Assembly: GCA_014656495.1 (NCBI GenBank)
Contig: BNCN01000012.1
Coordinates: forward strand, 176,233-240,232
Reading direction: 5' to 3'
DNA: 64,000 bases
Source: Comamonas sp. KCTC 72670
Lineage (GTDB): Bacteria; Myxococcota; Myxococcia; Myxococcales; Myxococcaceae
Shown here in pieces: positions 17,777 to 29,292 of the stretch (positions are counted from its first letter, which is position 1; each line of letters starts with the position of its first letter). Under the pieces are notes generated by a model. That model was given only the letters and a program-made list of their open reading frames with translations. It was not told the DNA's origin and did no database searches. The translations under genes were made by a program, and so were the position numbers.

Positions 17777-18420
17777 AGCGCGTGGGACTCGTGATGTGCG
17801 TCTTCCTGGCGGCGGGCTGCCGCCCCGACCCCGGCGTGCCGGACTACTCGGACCAGGGCTATGACAGGCCCGACTCGGGCGTGGACCCCAACAGCGATGT
17901 GCTGCCGGGCCCCTTCCCCTATGTCGCCGGGCAGCGGCGGCTCGCCGTGGGCTTCTACGAGGGAGGCCGCTCCGAGGACGTGGCGGTGGATGGCGTCAAC
18001 ACGCACATCTATCTCTACGAAGGCACCCTCACCCTGGAGCCTTCCAGCACGCGCGTCGAAGGCCGGCAGGCCGAGCTGGTGGTCCACGCGGGCAAGACGT
18101 GGCTGGGCTTCGGCGTGCACTGGAACACGCCGCGCAACCTGGACGGCTGGAAGACGCTGCACGTCAGCATCAACTCGGCCGACCCGGGCTTCGCCAATGT
18201 GTCCATTGGCATGAATGACGACGAGAGCGTCCAGCTCCCCGCAGCGCGGTATGGCTATGCGAATGACGGGGAGTGGCACCACCTGGCCATCCCCCTGGCG
18301 GACTTCGCCGCGGGCGGTGTGAACCTCGGCGCGGTGCGGGCGCCCTTCGTCTTCATCGCTGGCGCGGGGCCCGCCGCGGACACGCTGCTGCTCGACAACC
18401 TCTACTTCACCGCGGACTGA
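17773..18420 (+). CDS. Lipoprotein with carbohydrate-binding-like beta-sandwich
   Basis: 215 residues. The ATG at 17773 overlaps the previous stop. Lipobox LAAGC is followed by a short Asp/Pro/Ser linker and a domain (about 55-215) with alternating strands, the segment GFGVHWNTPRNLDGWKTLHV, and the end TLLLDNLYFT. That ending matches galactose-binding-like modules (for example CBM11-type) that cap with D-N-x-x-F. Like the first lipoprotein of the locus (3977) it ends with a D-[DN]-hydrophobic strand, so the two probably bind related glycans. It is the last gene before the hairpin at 18431-18460. Confidence 0.55.
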   Translation: MKRVGLVMCVFLAAGCRPDPGVPDYSDQGYDRPDSGVDPNSDVLPGPFPYVAGQRRLAVGFYEGGRSEDVAVDGVNTHIYLYEGTLTLEPSSTRVEGRQAELVVHAGKTWLGFGVHWNTPRNLDGWKTLHVSINSADPGFANVSIGMNDDESVQLPAARYGYANDGEWHHLAIPLADFAAGGVNLGAVRAPFVFIAGAGPAADTLLLDNLYFTAD

Positions 18421-18430
18421 CGCCGTCCCC

Positions 18431-18460
18431 GCCGCGCGGCCGCCCACAGCGGCCCGCGGC
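18431..18460 (+). terminator. Strong hairpin ending the glucan locus
   Basis: GCCGCG-c-GGCCGC pairs with GCGGCC-CGCGGC around a CCACA loop, giving 12 pairs and one bulged C, starting 11 bp after the last stop. There is no T-tract, which is common for GC-rich genomes. Confidence 0.6.
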
Positions 18461-18609
18461 GGCCGTGACAGAGGACCTCCGCGAGCACGGCGAGACCTGG
18501 ACACACTTCGACTGTGTCCGACATGCAACCGTTACATCCCTGATACAGAGCTTCCCCAGGCTTATCAGACCGTCATGCTATCCAAGGTTTCCACCCTTGG
18601 AGGATGTCC

Positions 18610-19971
18610 ATGACGATTCGAGGTCTCGCGCTCGCATGTCTCACCGCCCTCGCGGCGCCCGGCTGTTCCCCGACGGAGTCCGCCCCCACGCAGGAGGTCG
18701 GGACCCACACCGCGGAGGCGACGACGCCCACGCGCATCTACGCCGCCGAAGGCGCCCTCGACCTGAGCTTCGAGACGCTGGGCACCTTCGAGGAGCGTGA
18801 CGGCGTGCGCGCGCTCGTCCTGCGCGCCACCGCGAACCGCTATCTGCAGCACGTGTTCAGCTTCGTTCCGGATGACGCCTTCGGCACGTCGTCCATCATC
18901 AGCGAACGCCGCTTCGAGGTCGTACTCAAGGAAGGGTACGAGCTGAACACGGTGCTCTCCGGCCTGCCGCTCTTCATCACCGTCAACACCTTCACCGGCG
19001 TGCCGAACCAGTACACCGCGCGCATCGTGGTGGCGCCGCGCTTCTTTGACTTCCGGGGTTCCAGCGGCATCTTCGTGGAGACAGACGTCAACCCCGTCTG
19101 GGTCCAGCACGGCGGCAGCCCCCTGACCTACCGCGGACACGCGAGCGCCGCGGCGAGCGCGCTCACGGTGACGGCGCCGGACGGCATCCCGCTGGTGACG
19201 CCGTCGGGCGCGGGCCAGTTCCTGCTCGACTGGAGCTACTCCGCCGTTCAGCAGGCCATGGACCCGCACACGGTGCCGCTCACCTTCGACGCCGCCCTCT
19301 CCGGCGGCGGCACGGCGCGCAAGACGGCCCGGCTGGTCGCGCGTGTCACCGAGCTGGCGCTCACGTCCGGCGACGCCTACGAGGTCTGGCCCAGCCAGCC
19401 GTGCCTGCCGTCCGTGCACGCCTGTGTCTATTCGCAGCCGCAGTCGCGGGACTTCTCCGCGTGCGGCACCTACCGGCAGGTGTCGCGCTGCATGTACGCG
19501 GGCGTCTGTGAGGGCGGCGCGACCACGCCCATGGCGCTCACGGCCATTGACACCACCGTCCTGGAGCCCGAGCGCCTCCAGTGGAACTCCACCTCCACGG
19601 GCATGAGCTGGCACCACCTGGAGCCGGTGGACGCGTTCACCATCCCGGAGTGCCCCACCGAGCCGAAGACGATTCAGTCCGTCATGGCGAAGCTCGGCGC
19701 GATGTACCCCGCGCTCTCGCAGCCGTCCGAAGGCAGCTACATCGGCCGCGCGGACCTGGACCAGGTGCTGTTCTTCAGCCCCTGGCGGGACGGCGGCGCG
19801 CTGCTGGCCGCCATGGATGTCTTTTCCGGTGGCGGAGAGGTCCATGCCTGGACCACGACGTATCCCATCTCCTGCCACAACTGCACCGACAACAAGGCGT
19901 GGGTGGTGTTGTTCTATCCCGCGAGCAGCAAGGTCCTCGTGCTCGAGGGCAACTACGGCCACGACAGCTGA
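18610..19971 (+). CDS. Lipoprotein of unknown function
   Basis: 453 residues. I chose the ATG at 18610 over the one at 18604 because GGAGG (18599-18603) abuts the first and sits 6 nt from the second. The signal peptide ends at lipobox AAPGC. The protein has two parts: an Ig-like, beta-rich N-terminal half (about 40-250) and a C-terminal half with eight Cys residues, including a paired CHNC near the end, which suggests disulfides outside the cell. I recognise no catalytic motif. It is followed by a hairpin and then by the three-paralog cluster, but it is not itself a paralog of those genes. Confidence 0.6.
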   Translation: MTIRGLALACLTALAAPGCSPTESAPTQEVGTHTAEATTPTRIYAAEGALDLSFETLGTFEERDGVRALVLRATANRYLQHVFSFVPDDAFGTSSIISERRFEVVLKEGYELNTVLSGLPLFITVNTFTGVPNQYTARIVVAPRFFDFRGSSGIFVETDVNPVWVQHGGSPLTYRGHASAAASALTVTAPDGIPLVTPSGAGQFLLDWSYSAVQQAMDPHTVPLTFDAALSGGGTARKTARLVARVTELALTSGDAYEVWPSQPCLPSVHACVYSQPQSRDFSACGTYRQVSRCMYAGVCEGGATTPMALTAIDTTVLEPERLQWNSTSTGMSWHHLEPVDAFTIPECPTEPKTIQSVMAKLGAMYPALSQPSEGSYIGRADLDQVLFFSPWRDGGALLAAMDVFSGGGEVHAWTTTYPISCHNCTDNKAWVVLFYPASSKVLVLEGNYGHDS

Positions 19972-19986
19972 GAAAGCTTTCACTTT

Positions 19987-20017
19987 CCGCCAGGACATCG
20001 TCCTGGAGTCCTGGCGG
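19987..20017 (+). terminator. Terminator hairpin
   Basis: CCGCCAGGAC (19987-19996) and GTCCTGGCGG (20008-20017) form a perfect 10-bp stem, 16 bp after the lipoprotein stop. Confidence 0.6.
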
Positions 20018-20026
20018 AGAGATGGC

Positions 20027-20042
20027 CTTCATTTGAAAAGCA
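20027..20042 (+). promoter_or_regulatory. Conserved leader box, copy 1
   Basis: CTTCATTTGAAAAGCA lies 114 bp before the first paralog's start codon. Near-identical boxes precede the other two paralogs at similar distances, so it is a candidate promoter or regulatory element copied with the gene. The downstream leader also shares a GGGACGTCCGTGCC stretch with copy 2. Confidence 0.5.
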
Positions 20043-20156
20043 TTTGCAGACAAACACGGCAGCCAATTGCGGCGGCCGCATGACATCCCCAAACTGACAC
20101 GCCAACGTCCCACCCCAGGGACGTCCGTGCCTGCAATCAAACCCTCGGGAGAAACC

Positions 20157-21752
20157 ATGCGACTGCATCGCCTTGGACTGGCGTGTGTTTCAATGTGTGT
20201 TGTGTTGACGGGTTGTGCCGAAGATGGCGCCGGCCCGCTTCATGACGAGCAGGAACAACGGACCCCCGTCAACCCGAATGACTCCGCGGGAGACGGGACG
20301 GACGCGGAGGGGCGCGACATCGCGGGGACCCGCACGGTGTTCGTGATGAACACCGAGCGCTTCTTCACCGCGGTGGGGGTCGCCGTTCGCGGCAAGGACA
20401 TGTCCGCCAACCCGCCCGAAATCCTCATCCGAAATGGCAGAACCTTCACGCGTATCAGGGGTTCACCGTATGCGGGTGGCTACCGGTTCCTCAACGTCCC
20501 GGAGGGGGAGTACTACCTGAAGGCCAGCGCCACGACCTACGTCGTCACGGACGAACAGCATGTGGAGATTGGACGGAACCGGCTGGGCCGGGAGGACACT
20601 GTCTTCACGGAGCAGTACTACAACCCGTTGCACCTGAACCTCACGAACCTGGCCCCGTGGAACGCCAGCGCCCCGTATCAGAACGGCTCCCGGCTGCAGT
20701 TCACCTCGGGGGAGGTGGAGTTCTTGGGAGAGGCGAACATCTTCGACACCATTCCCAACGGCGAGACGCGCCTGGACACCCAGAACGCCTTCCTCGACAG
20801 CTATCTGGGAGGCACCCCGGTCTTCGAGGCGGCGAAGGGCGACAGGCTGTATGTGAATCAGCTCACGGCGGTCAACCAGGGGTATCTGCCCTCGGGGCAG
20901 CTCCTGACGGCCAGCACCGTCGTGCGGAGCATGGAAGTGCCCGCTTTCGACTACGTCCCCGACGGCATGACGCCCCTGTCCATCAGCGGAGCCATGCAAA
21001 ACGTCCCGCTGTCGAACGTCTCGCTGGAGTGGCGGCTGGGCTCGTACGCGCCCCTCGCCTCGGCCGTGCACCCCGCCGCGACCTATCGCTCCGCCGCCTT
21101 CTACATCGAAGCCTCGGCCCATGGTCCCGAGGAGGGTTGGGTGGGCTACTCGGGTGAGGTGTTCGCGGCCACGCTGCCGCAGGGCGCGGCCTTCACCCTG
21201 GCGCAGAACTTCTCGTACGGAAACCCCTACCCCTCTCACTGGCGGATGATTGGTACCGCCTACCACACCTACACCACCGCGGAGGTCCCGCCGGGCCTGG
21301 GGGGGCCGCCCCGTACGCTCCGAGGCAACATCACGGTCGTCGACGAGCTGGAGAACCTGGTCGTCAACCCCATCATCCCGACGCTGACGCCTCCGCGAGG
21401 CCTGGCCATCGACGGCATCCCGGCAACTTCGCAGCGCGTGGTGGGCAACTCCAGCCCCGTCATCTCCTGGCAGCCCCCCGCGAACGGCGCACCCACGGCC
21501 TACCGGGTGACCGTCCAGCATCTCCACCCCGAGTTTCAAATCCTGACGACATACGGCAGCATCTTCCTGCCGAGCACCACCACGGAGGTGCGGCTGCCCC
21601 CCGGGTATCTCGCGCCCGGCTCCATCTACTTCCTGAGGGTGGCTGCCATCGACAGCCCCAACGCGGATGTGACGCGTGAGCCGTTCTCCTCCTACGAAAA
21701 GCTGCCCAGCGTCTACGCGGATACGGTGAGCTCGCTCTTCTCCACGCCGTGA
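20157..21752 (+). CDS. Paralogous FN3-like surface lipoprotein, copy 1 of 3
   Basis: 531 residues from the ATG at 20157, with GGGAGA upstream. The signal peptide MRLHRLGLACVSMCVVL ends in lipobox LTGC and is shared almost unchanged by the next two genes. After a variable 40-residue acidic linker comes a conserved N-terminal domain (FVMNTERFF, NPPEILI, GGYRFLNVPEGEYYLK), like a carboxypeptidase-regulatory/prealbumin-type beta-sandwich. A middle region varies between copies. A C-terminal FN3-like domain (about 440-531) contains NSSPVISWQPPANGAPTAYRV and ends VSSLFSTP. The lipoprotein is presumably extracellular; its role is unknown. Confidence 0.7.
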   Translation: MRLHRLGLACVSMCVVLTGCAEDGAGPLHDEQEQRTPVNPNDSAGDGTDAEGRDIAGTRTVFVMNTERFFTAVGVAVRGKDMSANPPEILIRNGRTFTRIRGSPYAGGYRFLNVPEGEYYLKASATTYVVTDEQHVEIGRNRLGREDTVFTEQYYNPLHLNLTNLAPWNASAPYQNGSRLQFTSGEVEFLGEANIFDTIPNGETRLDTQNAFLDSYLGGTPVFEAAKGDRLYVNQLTAVNQGYLPSGQLLTASTVVRSMEVPAFDYVPDGMTPLSISGAMQNVPLSNVSLEWRLGSYAPLASAVHPAATYRSAAFYIEASAHGPEEGWVGYSGEVFAATLPQGAAFTLAQNFSYGNPYPSHWRMIGTAYHTYTTAEVPPGLGGPPRTLRGNITVVDELENLVVNPIIPTLTPPRGLAIDGIPATSQRVVGNSSPVISWQPPANGAPTAYRVTVQHLHPEFQILTTYGSIFLPSTTTEVRLPPGYLAPGSIYFLRVAAIDSPNADVTREPFSSYEKLPSVYADTVSSLFSTP

Positions 21753-21761
21753 CCCGGCAGC

Positions 21762-21795
21762 CCCGTCCCCGGCCACGCGCGTCGCTGGGGACGGG
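21762..21795 (+). terminator. Terminator hairpin
   Basis: CCCGTCCCC (21762-21770) and GGGGACGGG (21787-21795) form a 9-bp stem directly after paralog 1. Confidence 0.6.
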
Positions 21796-21840
21796 CGGTG
21801 CGCGCAAGGCTTCATCAAACGGCGCTGCAAGAGAGATAGC

Positions 21841-21856
21841 CTTCATTCGAAAAGCA
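21841..21856 (+). promoter_or_regulatory. Conserved leader box, copy 2
   Basis: CTTCATTCGAAAAGCA lies 111 bp before paralog 2 and 46 bp after the hairpin. It differs from copy 1 at one base. Confidence 0.5.
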
Positions 21857-21967
21857 TCTCCTGACACTCACGGCAAAAGGATTGCCGCACCCGCACGAAT
21901 TCCCCACACTCCCAAGCGACGTCCCCCCAGGGACGTCCGTGCCAGCAATCAACCCTTGGAGAATGTC

Positions 21968-23578
21968 ATGCGATTGCATCGCCTTGGCTTGGCGTGTGTC
22001 TCGATGTGCGCCGTATTGACGGGTTGTGCCGATGACGGGGTCGACCTCCGTCACGACACACAGGACCAACGCATCCCCGTCAGCCCGAATGACGCCGCGG
22101 GAGAGGGAGCCTCGCCTGAGGAGATCGCGCCCGCGGAGGCGCGGGACATCCCGGGCACTAGCACGGTGTTCGTGATGAACACCGAGCGCTTCTTCACGTC
22201 GGTGGGTGTCGCCGTCCGGGGCCGGGACATGTCGGCCAACCCGCCGGAAATCCACGTCCTCCATGGCAACACCTTCACCCGAATCACCGGCACGCCGTAC
22301 GGCGGCGGCTACCGGTTCTTCAACGTCCCCGAGCGGGAGTACTACCTGAAGACGGGGTGGTCCTTCATCATCACGGACGAGCGTCGCGTGGAGATTGGCC
22401 GGAATCGCCTGGGGCGGTCGGACGCCGTCGCCACCGCGCATTCCAACATCCCGGTGGAGCTCGGCCTCACGAACCTGGCCCCCTGGAATGCCAGCAACAC
22501 GTTCCCCGGCGGCTCCCGCCTTCAGCTCGTCTCCAGCGAGCAGGATGTCTCGGGCGAGGTCGTCCTCCAAGACCTCGTCGCGCAGGGTGCGACGAGCCTG
22601 AGCACCACCAACGCGTATGCCTACACCTTCACGGGCAACCTTCCCGTCTTCGAGGCGGCCAAGGGCGATGACCTGTATGTGAATCAAATCTCGGGCGTTC
22701 CACACGGGCTGCTGCCGAACGGCCAGGTGCTGATGGCCGACACCATCGTCCGGAGCATGAATGTTCCCGCCTTGGACTACACTGCGGATGGCGTGACGCC
22801 GCTCATCCTCAACGGCGCCATGCAGGAAGTCCCCCTGTCCAATGTCTCGCTGGAGTGGCGCCTGGGCGACTATCCGGCCCTGGCCCCGTCCGTTCACCCC
22901 AACGCGATCCCTCGCGGCCCCACGCTCTTCATCGACGCCTCGGCCCATGGTCCCGAGGAGGGCTGGGTGAGCTACTCCGGGGAGGTGTTCCTCGCCATGC
23001 TGCCGACAGGCGCGTCCTTCACCTTCGCCCACAACCTGACGTACGGAAATCCCTACCCGTCCAACTGGCGCCTGGTGGGCACCGCCCGGTACCCGTACCT
23101 CAACATGGAGGTGCTGCCGGGCATCGGTGGTGTGCCGCGACACACGACGGCCTCCATCAGCACCACGGACTACCTGGAGGACCTGGTCACCAGCCCCATC
23201 ACCCCGACGCTGACGCCGCCGCAAGCCCTCGCCATCGATGGCATCCCGGCGACTTCGCAGCGCGTGGTGGGCAACTCCAGCCCCGTCATCTCCTGGCAGC
23301 CCCCCGCGAACGGTGCGCCCACCGCGTATCAGGTGAACCTCACGCACTACGACCCGACGTACTCCACGATGGTGACGAAGAACGTCTTCTATCTGCCGGG
23401 CACGGAGACGGAAGTGCGGTTGCCCCCGGGCATCCTGACGACCAACTCCATCTACCGCGTGGTGGTGACGGCCATCGACAGCCCTCACTTCGAGGTGACG
23501 CGCGCGCCGTTCCAGACGAGCGACAAGCTTCCGAAGACCTCCGCGTCCACGATGAGCTCCTTCTTCAGCACGCCGTAA
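21968..23578 (+). CDS. Paralogous FN3-like surface lipoprotein, copy 2 of 3
   Basis: 536 residues from the ATG at 21968, preceded by TTGGAGAATGTC. It keeps the shared signal peptide and lipobox LTGC, the NTERFF and NVPEREYYLK motifs, and the C-terminal FN3-like domain, in which NSSPVISWQPPANGAPTAY is identical to copy 1. The coding DNA of that segment is also nearly identical (around 23270-23330 against 21440-21500), a sign of recent duplication or gene conversion. The middle part is more diverged. The gene has its own leader and its own terminator, so the copies can be expressed independently. Confidence 0.7.
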   Translation: MRLHRLGLACVSMCAVLTGCADDGVDLRHDTQDQRIPVSPNDAAGEGASPEEIAPAEARDIPGTSTVFVMNTERFFTSVGVAVRGRDMSANPPEIHVLHGNTFTRITGTPYGGGYRFFNVPEREYYLKTGWSFIITDERRVEIGRNRLGRSDAVATAHSNIPVELGLTNLAPWNASNTFPGGSRLQLVSSEQDVSGEVVLQDLVAQGATSLSTTNAYAYTFTGNLPVFEAAKGDDLYVNQISGVPHGLLPNGQVLMADTIVRSMNVPALDYTADGVTPLILNGAMQEVPLSNVSLEWRLGDYPALAPSVHPNAIPRGPTLFIDASAHGPEEGWVSYSGEVFLAMLPTGASFTFAHNLTYGNPYPSNWRLVGTARYPYLNMEVLPGIGGVPRHTTASISTTDYLEDLVTSPITPTLTPPQALAIDGIPATSQRVVGNSSPVISWQPPANGAPTAYQVNLTHYDPTYSTMVTKNVFYLPGTETEVRLPPGILTTNSIYRVVVTAIDSPHFEVTRAPFQTSDKLPKTSASTMSSFFSTP

Positions 23579-23589
23579 CAGAACAGCCA

Positions 23590-23624
23590 CCCGCTCCTGG
23601 CGTCAGTCCCGCGCCAGGAGCGGG
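23590..23624 (+). terminator. Terminator hairpin
   Basis: CCCGCTCCTGGCG (23590-23602) pairs perfectly with CGCCAGGAGCGGG (23612-23624), a 13-bp stem after paralog 2. Confidence 0.7.
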
Positions 23625-23669
23625 CCGGCTCCGTCTGGCTTCAGGCCCAGCTCCTGACAAAGAGATACC

Positions 23670-23685
23670 CTTCATTCGAGAAGCA
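23670..23685 (+). promoter_or_regulatory. Conserved leader box, copy 3
   Basis: CTTCATTCGAGAAGCA lies 96 bp before paralog 3 and 46 bp after the preceding hairpin, the same hairpin-to-box distance as for copy 2. Confidence 0.5.
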
Positions 23686-23781
23686 CCCTCCTCACAAGAA
23701 GATGAGAGGTTGCAGAAGCAACATGGGCGTCAGAGTATCCGCGCGGGCCGGCAACACCGCAGCACCCCGTACGGAAACACC

Positions 23782-25350
23782 ATGCGAATGCATCGCCTTG
23801 GATTGGCGTGTGTCTCGATGTCTGTCGTTCTCTCTGGCTGCGCCGATGGCGAACCGGACAACGGTGAGTCATTGCAAGACAACCAGAGACCCGTGAGCCA
23901 GACCAGCACCTCCGGCAGCAGCGAAGTCAATGGACCGGATGCAGTGCTCGTCACGCACACCGAGCGGTTCCACACCTCCGTGGGCATCGCTGTCCGCAGC
24001 AAGGATTTGTCATCCAATCCCCCTGAACTCCTCGTGCGCACGAGCACCGGCTTCACGCCCGTCACGGGAGCTCCACACGCAGGGGGCTACCGCTTCCTGG
24101 GCGTGCCACAGGGCGAGTACTACCTGAAGACCGGGAGCAACTTCGTCGTCACCGATGAGCGCCACGTGGAGGTAGGCCAGAACTTCCGGGGACGGGAAGA
24201 TACCGTCTTCTCAGCCATCCACGACGCGGACCTGGCCGTGGATCTCACGAACGTCGCGCCGTGGGAGGACCCCGACGGGAGCTTCCTGGGCAGTCGAATC
24301 CAGCTCGTCTCCGGGCAGCTCGACTTCGTGGCGGACACGTATCTCTGGAACTCCACCCTCCCCGGCGCGACGCACCTGTATGGCCATGGCACCGCCTACA
24401 GTCTGTCGAACACCTTCCCGGCCTTCGACGCCTCGAAGCAGGATGGCCTGTATGTGAACCAGTTCTCGAGCTTCCAGGGGGCCCGGCTTCCGACGGGAGC
24501 GCCGCTGGTCGGCGAAACCATCTCCCGGAGCCTGGCGCTGCCCTTCTTCGATTACGACCCGCAACACGCCTCGGTCGTCACCGTCAGCGGCGCCATGCAG
24601 GCCGTCCCCACGGAGGGCTTCTCCCTGGAGTGGCGGCTGGGGAGCTACCCCGCGCAGGCCCCGTCCATCCACCCGCTGGCGACGGCACGCGCGCCCAGCT
24701 TCACAATCAGCCCCGCGCCGCACAGCCCGGCGGCATCCTGGGTGGGCTACGCAGGGGAGGTCTTCAACTTCACGCTGCCCGCTGGAGCGAACTTCACCCT
24801 GACGGACCAATTGGCGTATGGCAATCCGTACCCATCCTCGTGGCAGATGGTGGGTAGCGCCCATTATCCGTTCTCCCTCTCCGAGACCGCGCCAGGTGCC
24901 AGCCGCGCGCGTGCCATGAGCGGCGCCATGGCGAGCTGGGACACCCTGGAGAACCTGGTCGCCAGCCCCATCGAGCCCAAGCTGACGCCAGCCCGCGCCC
25001 TGGCCATCGACGGCATCGCCGCGACGGCGCAGCGAGAGGTGAGCAACAGCAGCCCCCTCATCACCTGGACGGCGCCGGTGACGGGGGTCCCCAATGCCTA
25101 TCGGGTGCTCCTCAAGCGCTACAATGTCAGCAGCGCCGCGCTGTGGGTGCAGAACCAGTTCTACCTGCCGGGCACGGCCTCGGAGCTGCGCATTCCCACG
25201 GGGGTGCTGGCGCCCGGCGCCGTCTACGCGTTGACGGTGACGGCCATCGACAGCCCCAACTCGGACGTGACGCGTGAGCCGTTCGCCGTCGTCGAGCAAC
25301 TGCCCCTCCACCTGGCGGACACCCTGAGCTCCTTCTTCACCACGCCGTAA
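23782..25350 (+). CDS. Paralogous FN3-like surface lipoprotein, copy 3 of 3
   Basis: 522 residues from the ATG at 23782. The signal peptide MRMHRLGLACVSMSVVL and lipobox LSGC match the other two copies. It shares the NTERF-like (HTERFHTSVGIAVR) and GVPQGEYYLK motifs and the FN3-like C-terminus, but is the most diverged: the FN3 core reads NSSPLITWTAPVTGVPNAYRV. The acidic linker is the shortest of the three. The gradient of identity (1 and 2 close, 3 further) suggests stepwise tandem duplication. It ends in a hairpin shared with the convergent kinase gene. Confidence 0.7.
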   Translation: MRMHRLGLACVSMSVVLSGCADGEPDNGESLQDNQRPVSQTSTSGSSEVNGPDAVLVTHTERFHTSVGIAVRSKDLSSNPPELLVRTSTGFTPVTGAPHAGGYRFLGVPQGEYYLKTGSNFVVTDERHVEVGQNFRGREDTVFSAIHDADLAVDLTNVAPWEDPDGSFLGSRIQLVSGQLDFVADTYLWNSTLPGATHLYGHGTAYSLSNTFPAFDASKQDGLYVNQFSSFQGARLPTGAPLVGETISRSLALPFFDYDPQHASVVTVSGAMQAVPTEGFSLEWRLGSYPAQAPSIHPLATARAPSFTISPAPHSPAASWVGYAGEVFNFTLPAGANFTLTDQLAYGNPYPSSWQMVGSAHYPFSLSETAPGASRARAMSGAMASWDTLENLVASPIEPKLTPARALAIDGIAATAQREVSNSSPLITWTAPVTGVPNAYRVLLKRYNVSSAALWVQNQFYLPGTASELRIPTGVLAPGAVYALTVTAIDSPNSDVTREPFAVVEQLPLHLADTLSSFFTTP

Positions 25351-25361
25351 ACAACGCACTG

Positions 25362-25397
25362 CCCGTTCCCAGCAGCTTCCTCACTGCTGGGAACGGG
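25362..25397. terminator. Bidirectional terminator hairpin
   Basis: CCCGTTCCCAGCAG (25362-25375) and CTGCTGGGAACGGG (25384-25397) form a perfect 14-bp stem between the convergent stops at 25350 (plus) and 25420 (minus). Confidence 0.75.
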
Positions 25398-25419
25398 GAG
25401 GTCTCATCGCCGGCCACGG

Positions 25420-28167
<2,748 letters not shown>

Positions 28168-28285
28168 GGCGCCAGTGTACCGGGAAACGAGCCACTTCCT
28201 GCGCGTATGAAGGATTCACACGCAACCGCACACACACGCCGCCGATAATGGAAACAGTCGCACGCAGTCCACGAGGGGGTCCGCC

Positions 28286-29269
28286 ATGACGGTGATTGCC
28301 AACACCACGCTCAACTCAGTGCGTCAGGCACTCTCGAAGCTCCCGTCGCCAGGCCAGGGCGGCCCCGCCGCGCCCATCCTGAAGGATGCTCGGCCGCCCG
28401 CCGAGCTGGCCCGCATGGAGCGCGACCTGTTCCAGGACACGAAGCCCGCGCCCCGGGGCGTGCCCCGGCTCACCGTGCCGGACGCCATGGGCATCACCGA
28501 CCTGCCCTTCCTGCGCGACCTGGCCCCCGAGAACGAGGCGGGGCAGGCCCAGGCCCACAAGGGCTGGTCGCCGACCGCCTCCGTCATCGCGCAGGACTCG
28601 GACGTGGGCTGTGGCGAGGCCACGCTGGCCTTCCTGAGCCGTGCGAGCCGCAGCGTGACGAAGGGCACCCTGTGCGAGAAGCAGGAGCGCGAGTCCGTCC
28701 GCGCGAGCGCCGCGGCGGTCAGCGGCCCGCGGTCCACGAGCTCGAAGGTGGAGGTGAACCTGGATGACGGCGCCACGCCGGAGGAGATGTCCACGGCGCT
28801 GGGGGGCCTGGGCATCGAAATCACCGGCGGCTTCGCCGACTTCGACGCGGCCGCCACGGGCCGGGCGCTGAAGGAAGGCCAGTTCGGCATGGCGCTGGTG
28901 GACTCCAACGCCATCCTCAACGGCGCGCTCGCGCCGGAGCAGCAGCGCAGCGGCCCGGGGCAGCTCCACTGGGTCACCATTGATGGCATCAACAGCAACG
29001 GGACGGCCGACCCGTCGGATGACCTGTTCCGCGTGAAGGACCCCGTCAACGGCGAGTACTGGGTGTCCGCCCGGGACTTGGAGAAGGCCGTCCAGTCCGC
29101 CCAGCAGCACCACGGCAGCGGCGGCATCTTCGCCCTGGAGAACCGGACCGACGTGGGCAGCGCGTCGGAGCGCGACGCGCTGGCCCAGCTCAACCGCGAG
29201 CGCACGGCGTCCTTCGCGGACAAGAACGGCGTGGGCAGCAAGCGCCTCAGCCTGGGTGAGTCGAGCTGA
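28286..29269 (+). CDS. Possible papain-fold (C39-like) cysteine peptidase or effector
   Basis: 327 residues from the ATG at 28286, preceded by GAGGGGG. There is no signal peptide. I see a plausible Cys-His-Asp set in family-like order: C109 in DVGCGEATLAFL, H228 in LHWVTIDGI and D252 in FRVKDPVNGEYWV. The His/Asp segments resemble the H-x-V-x-I-D-G and R-V-x-D-P strands of C39-like papain-fold proteins. An extended, Pro-rich N-terminus (1-95) has no known domain. It could be an intracellular peptidase or an effector exported without a signal peptide. The family assignment is inference from motifs only. Confidence 0.4.
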   Translation: MTVIANTTLNSVRQALSKLPSPGQGGPAAPILKDARPPAELARMERDLFQDTKPAPRGVPRLTVPDAMGITDLPFLRDLAPENEAGQAQAHKGWSPTASVIAQDSDVGCGEATLAFLSRASRSVTKGTLCEKQERESVRASAAAVSGPRSTSSKVEVNLDDGATPEEMSTALGGLGIEITGGFADFDAAATGRALKEGQFGMALVDSNAILNGALAPEQQRSGPGQLHWVTIDGINSNGTADPSDDLFRVKDPVNGEYWVSARDLEKAVQSAQQHHGSGGIFALENRTDVGSASERDALAQLNRERTASFADKNGVGSKRLSLGESS

Positions 29270-29292
29270 GGCGCCTTCGCGCCGAGGCCCGC

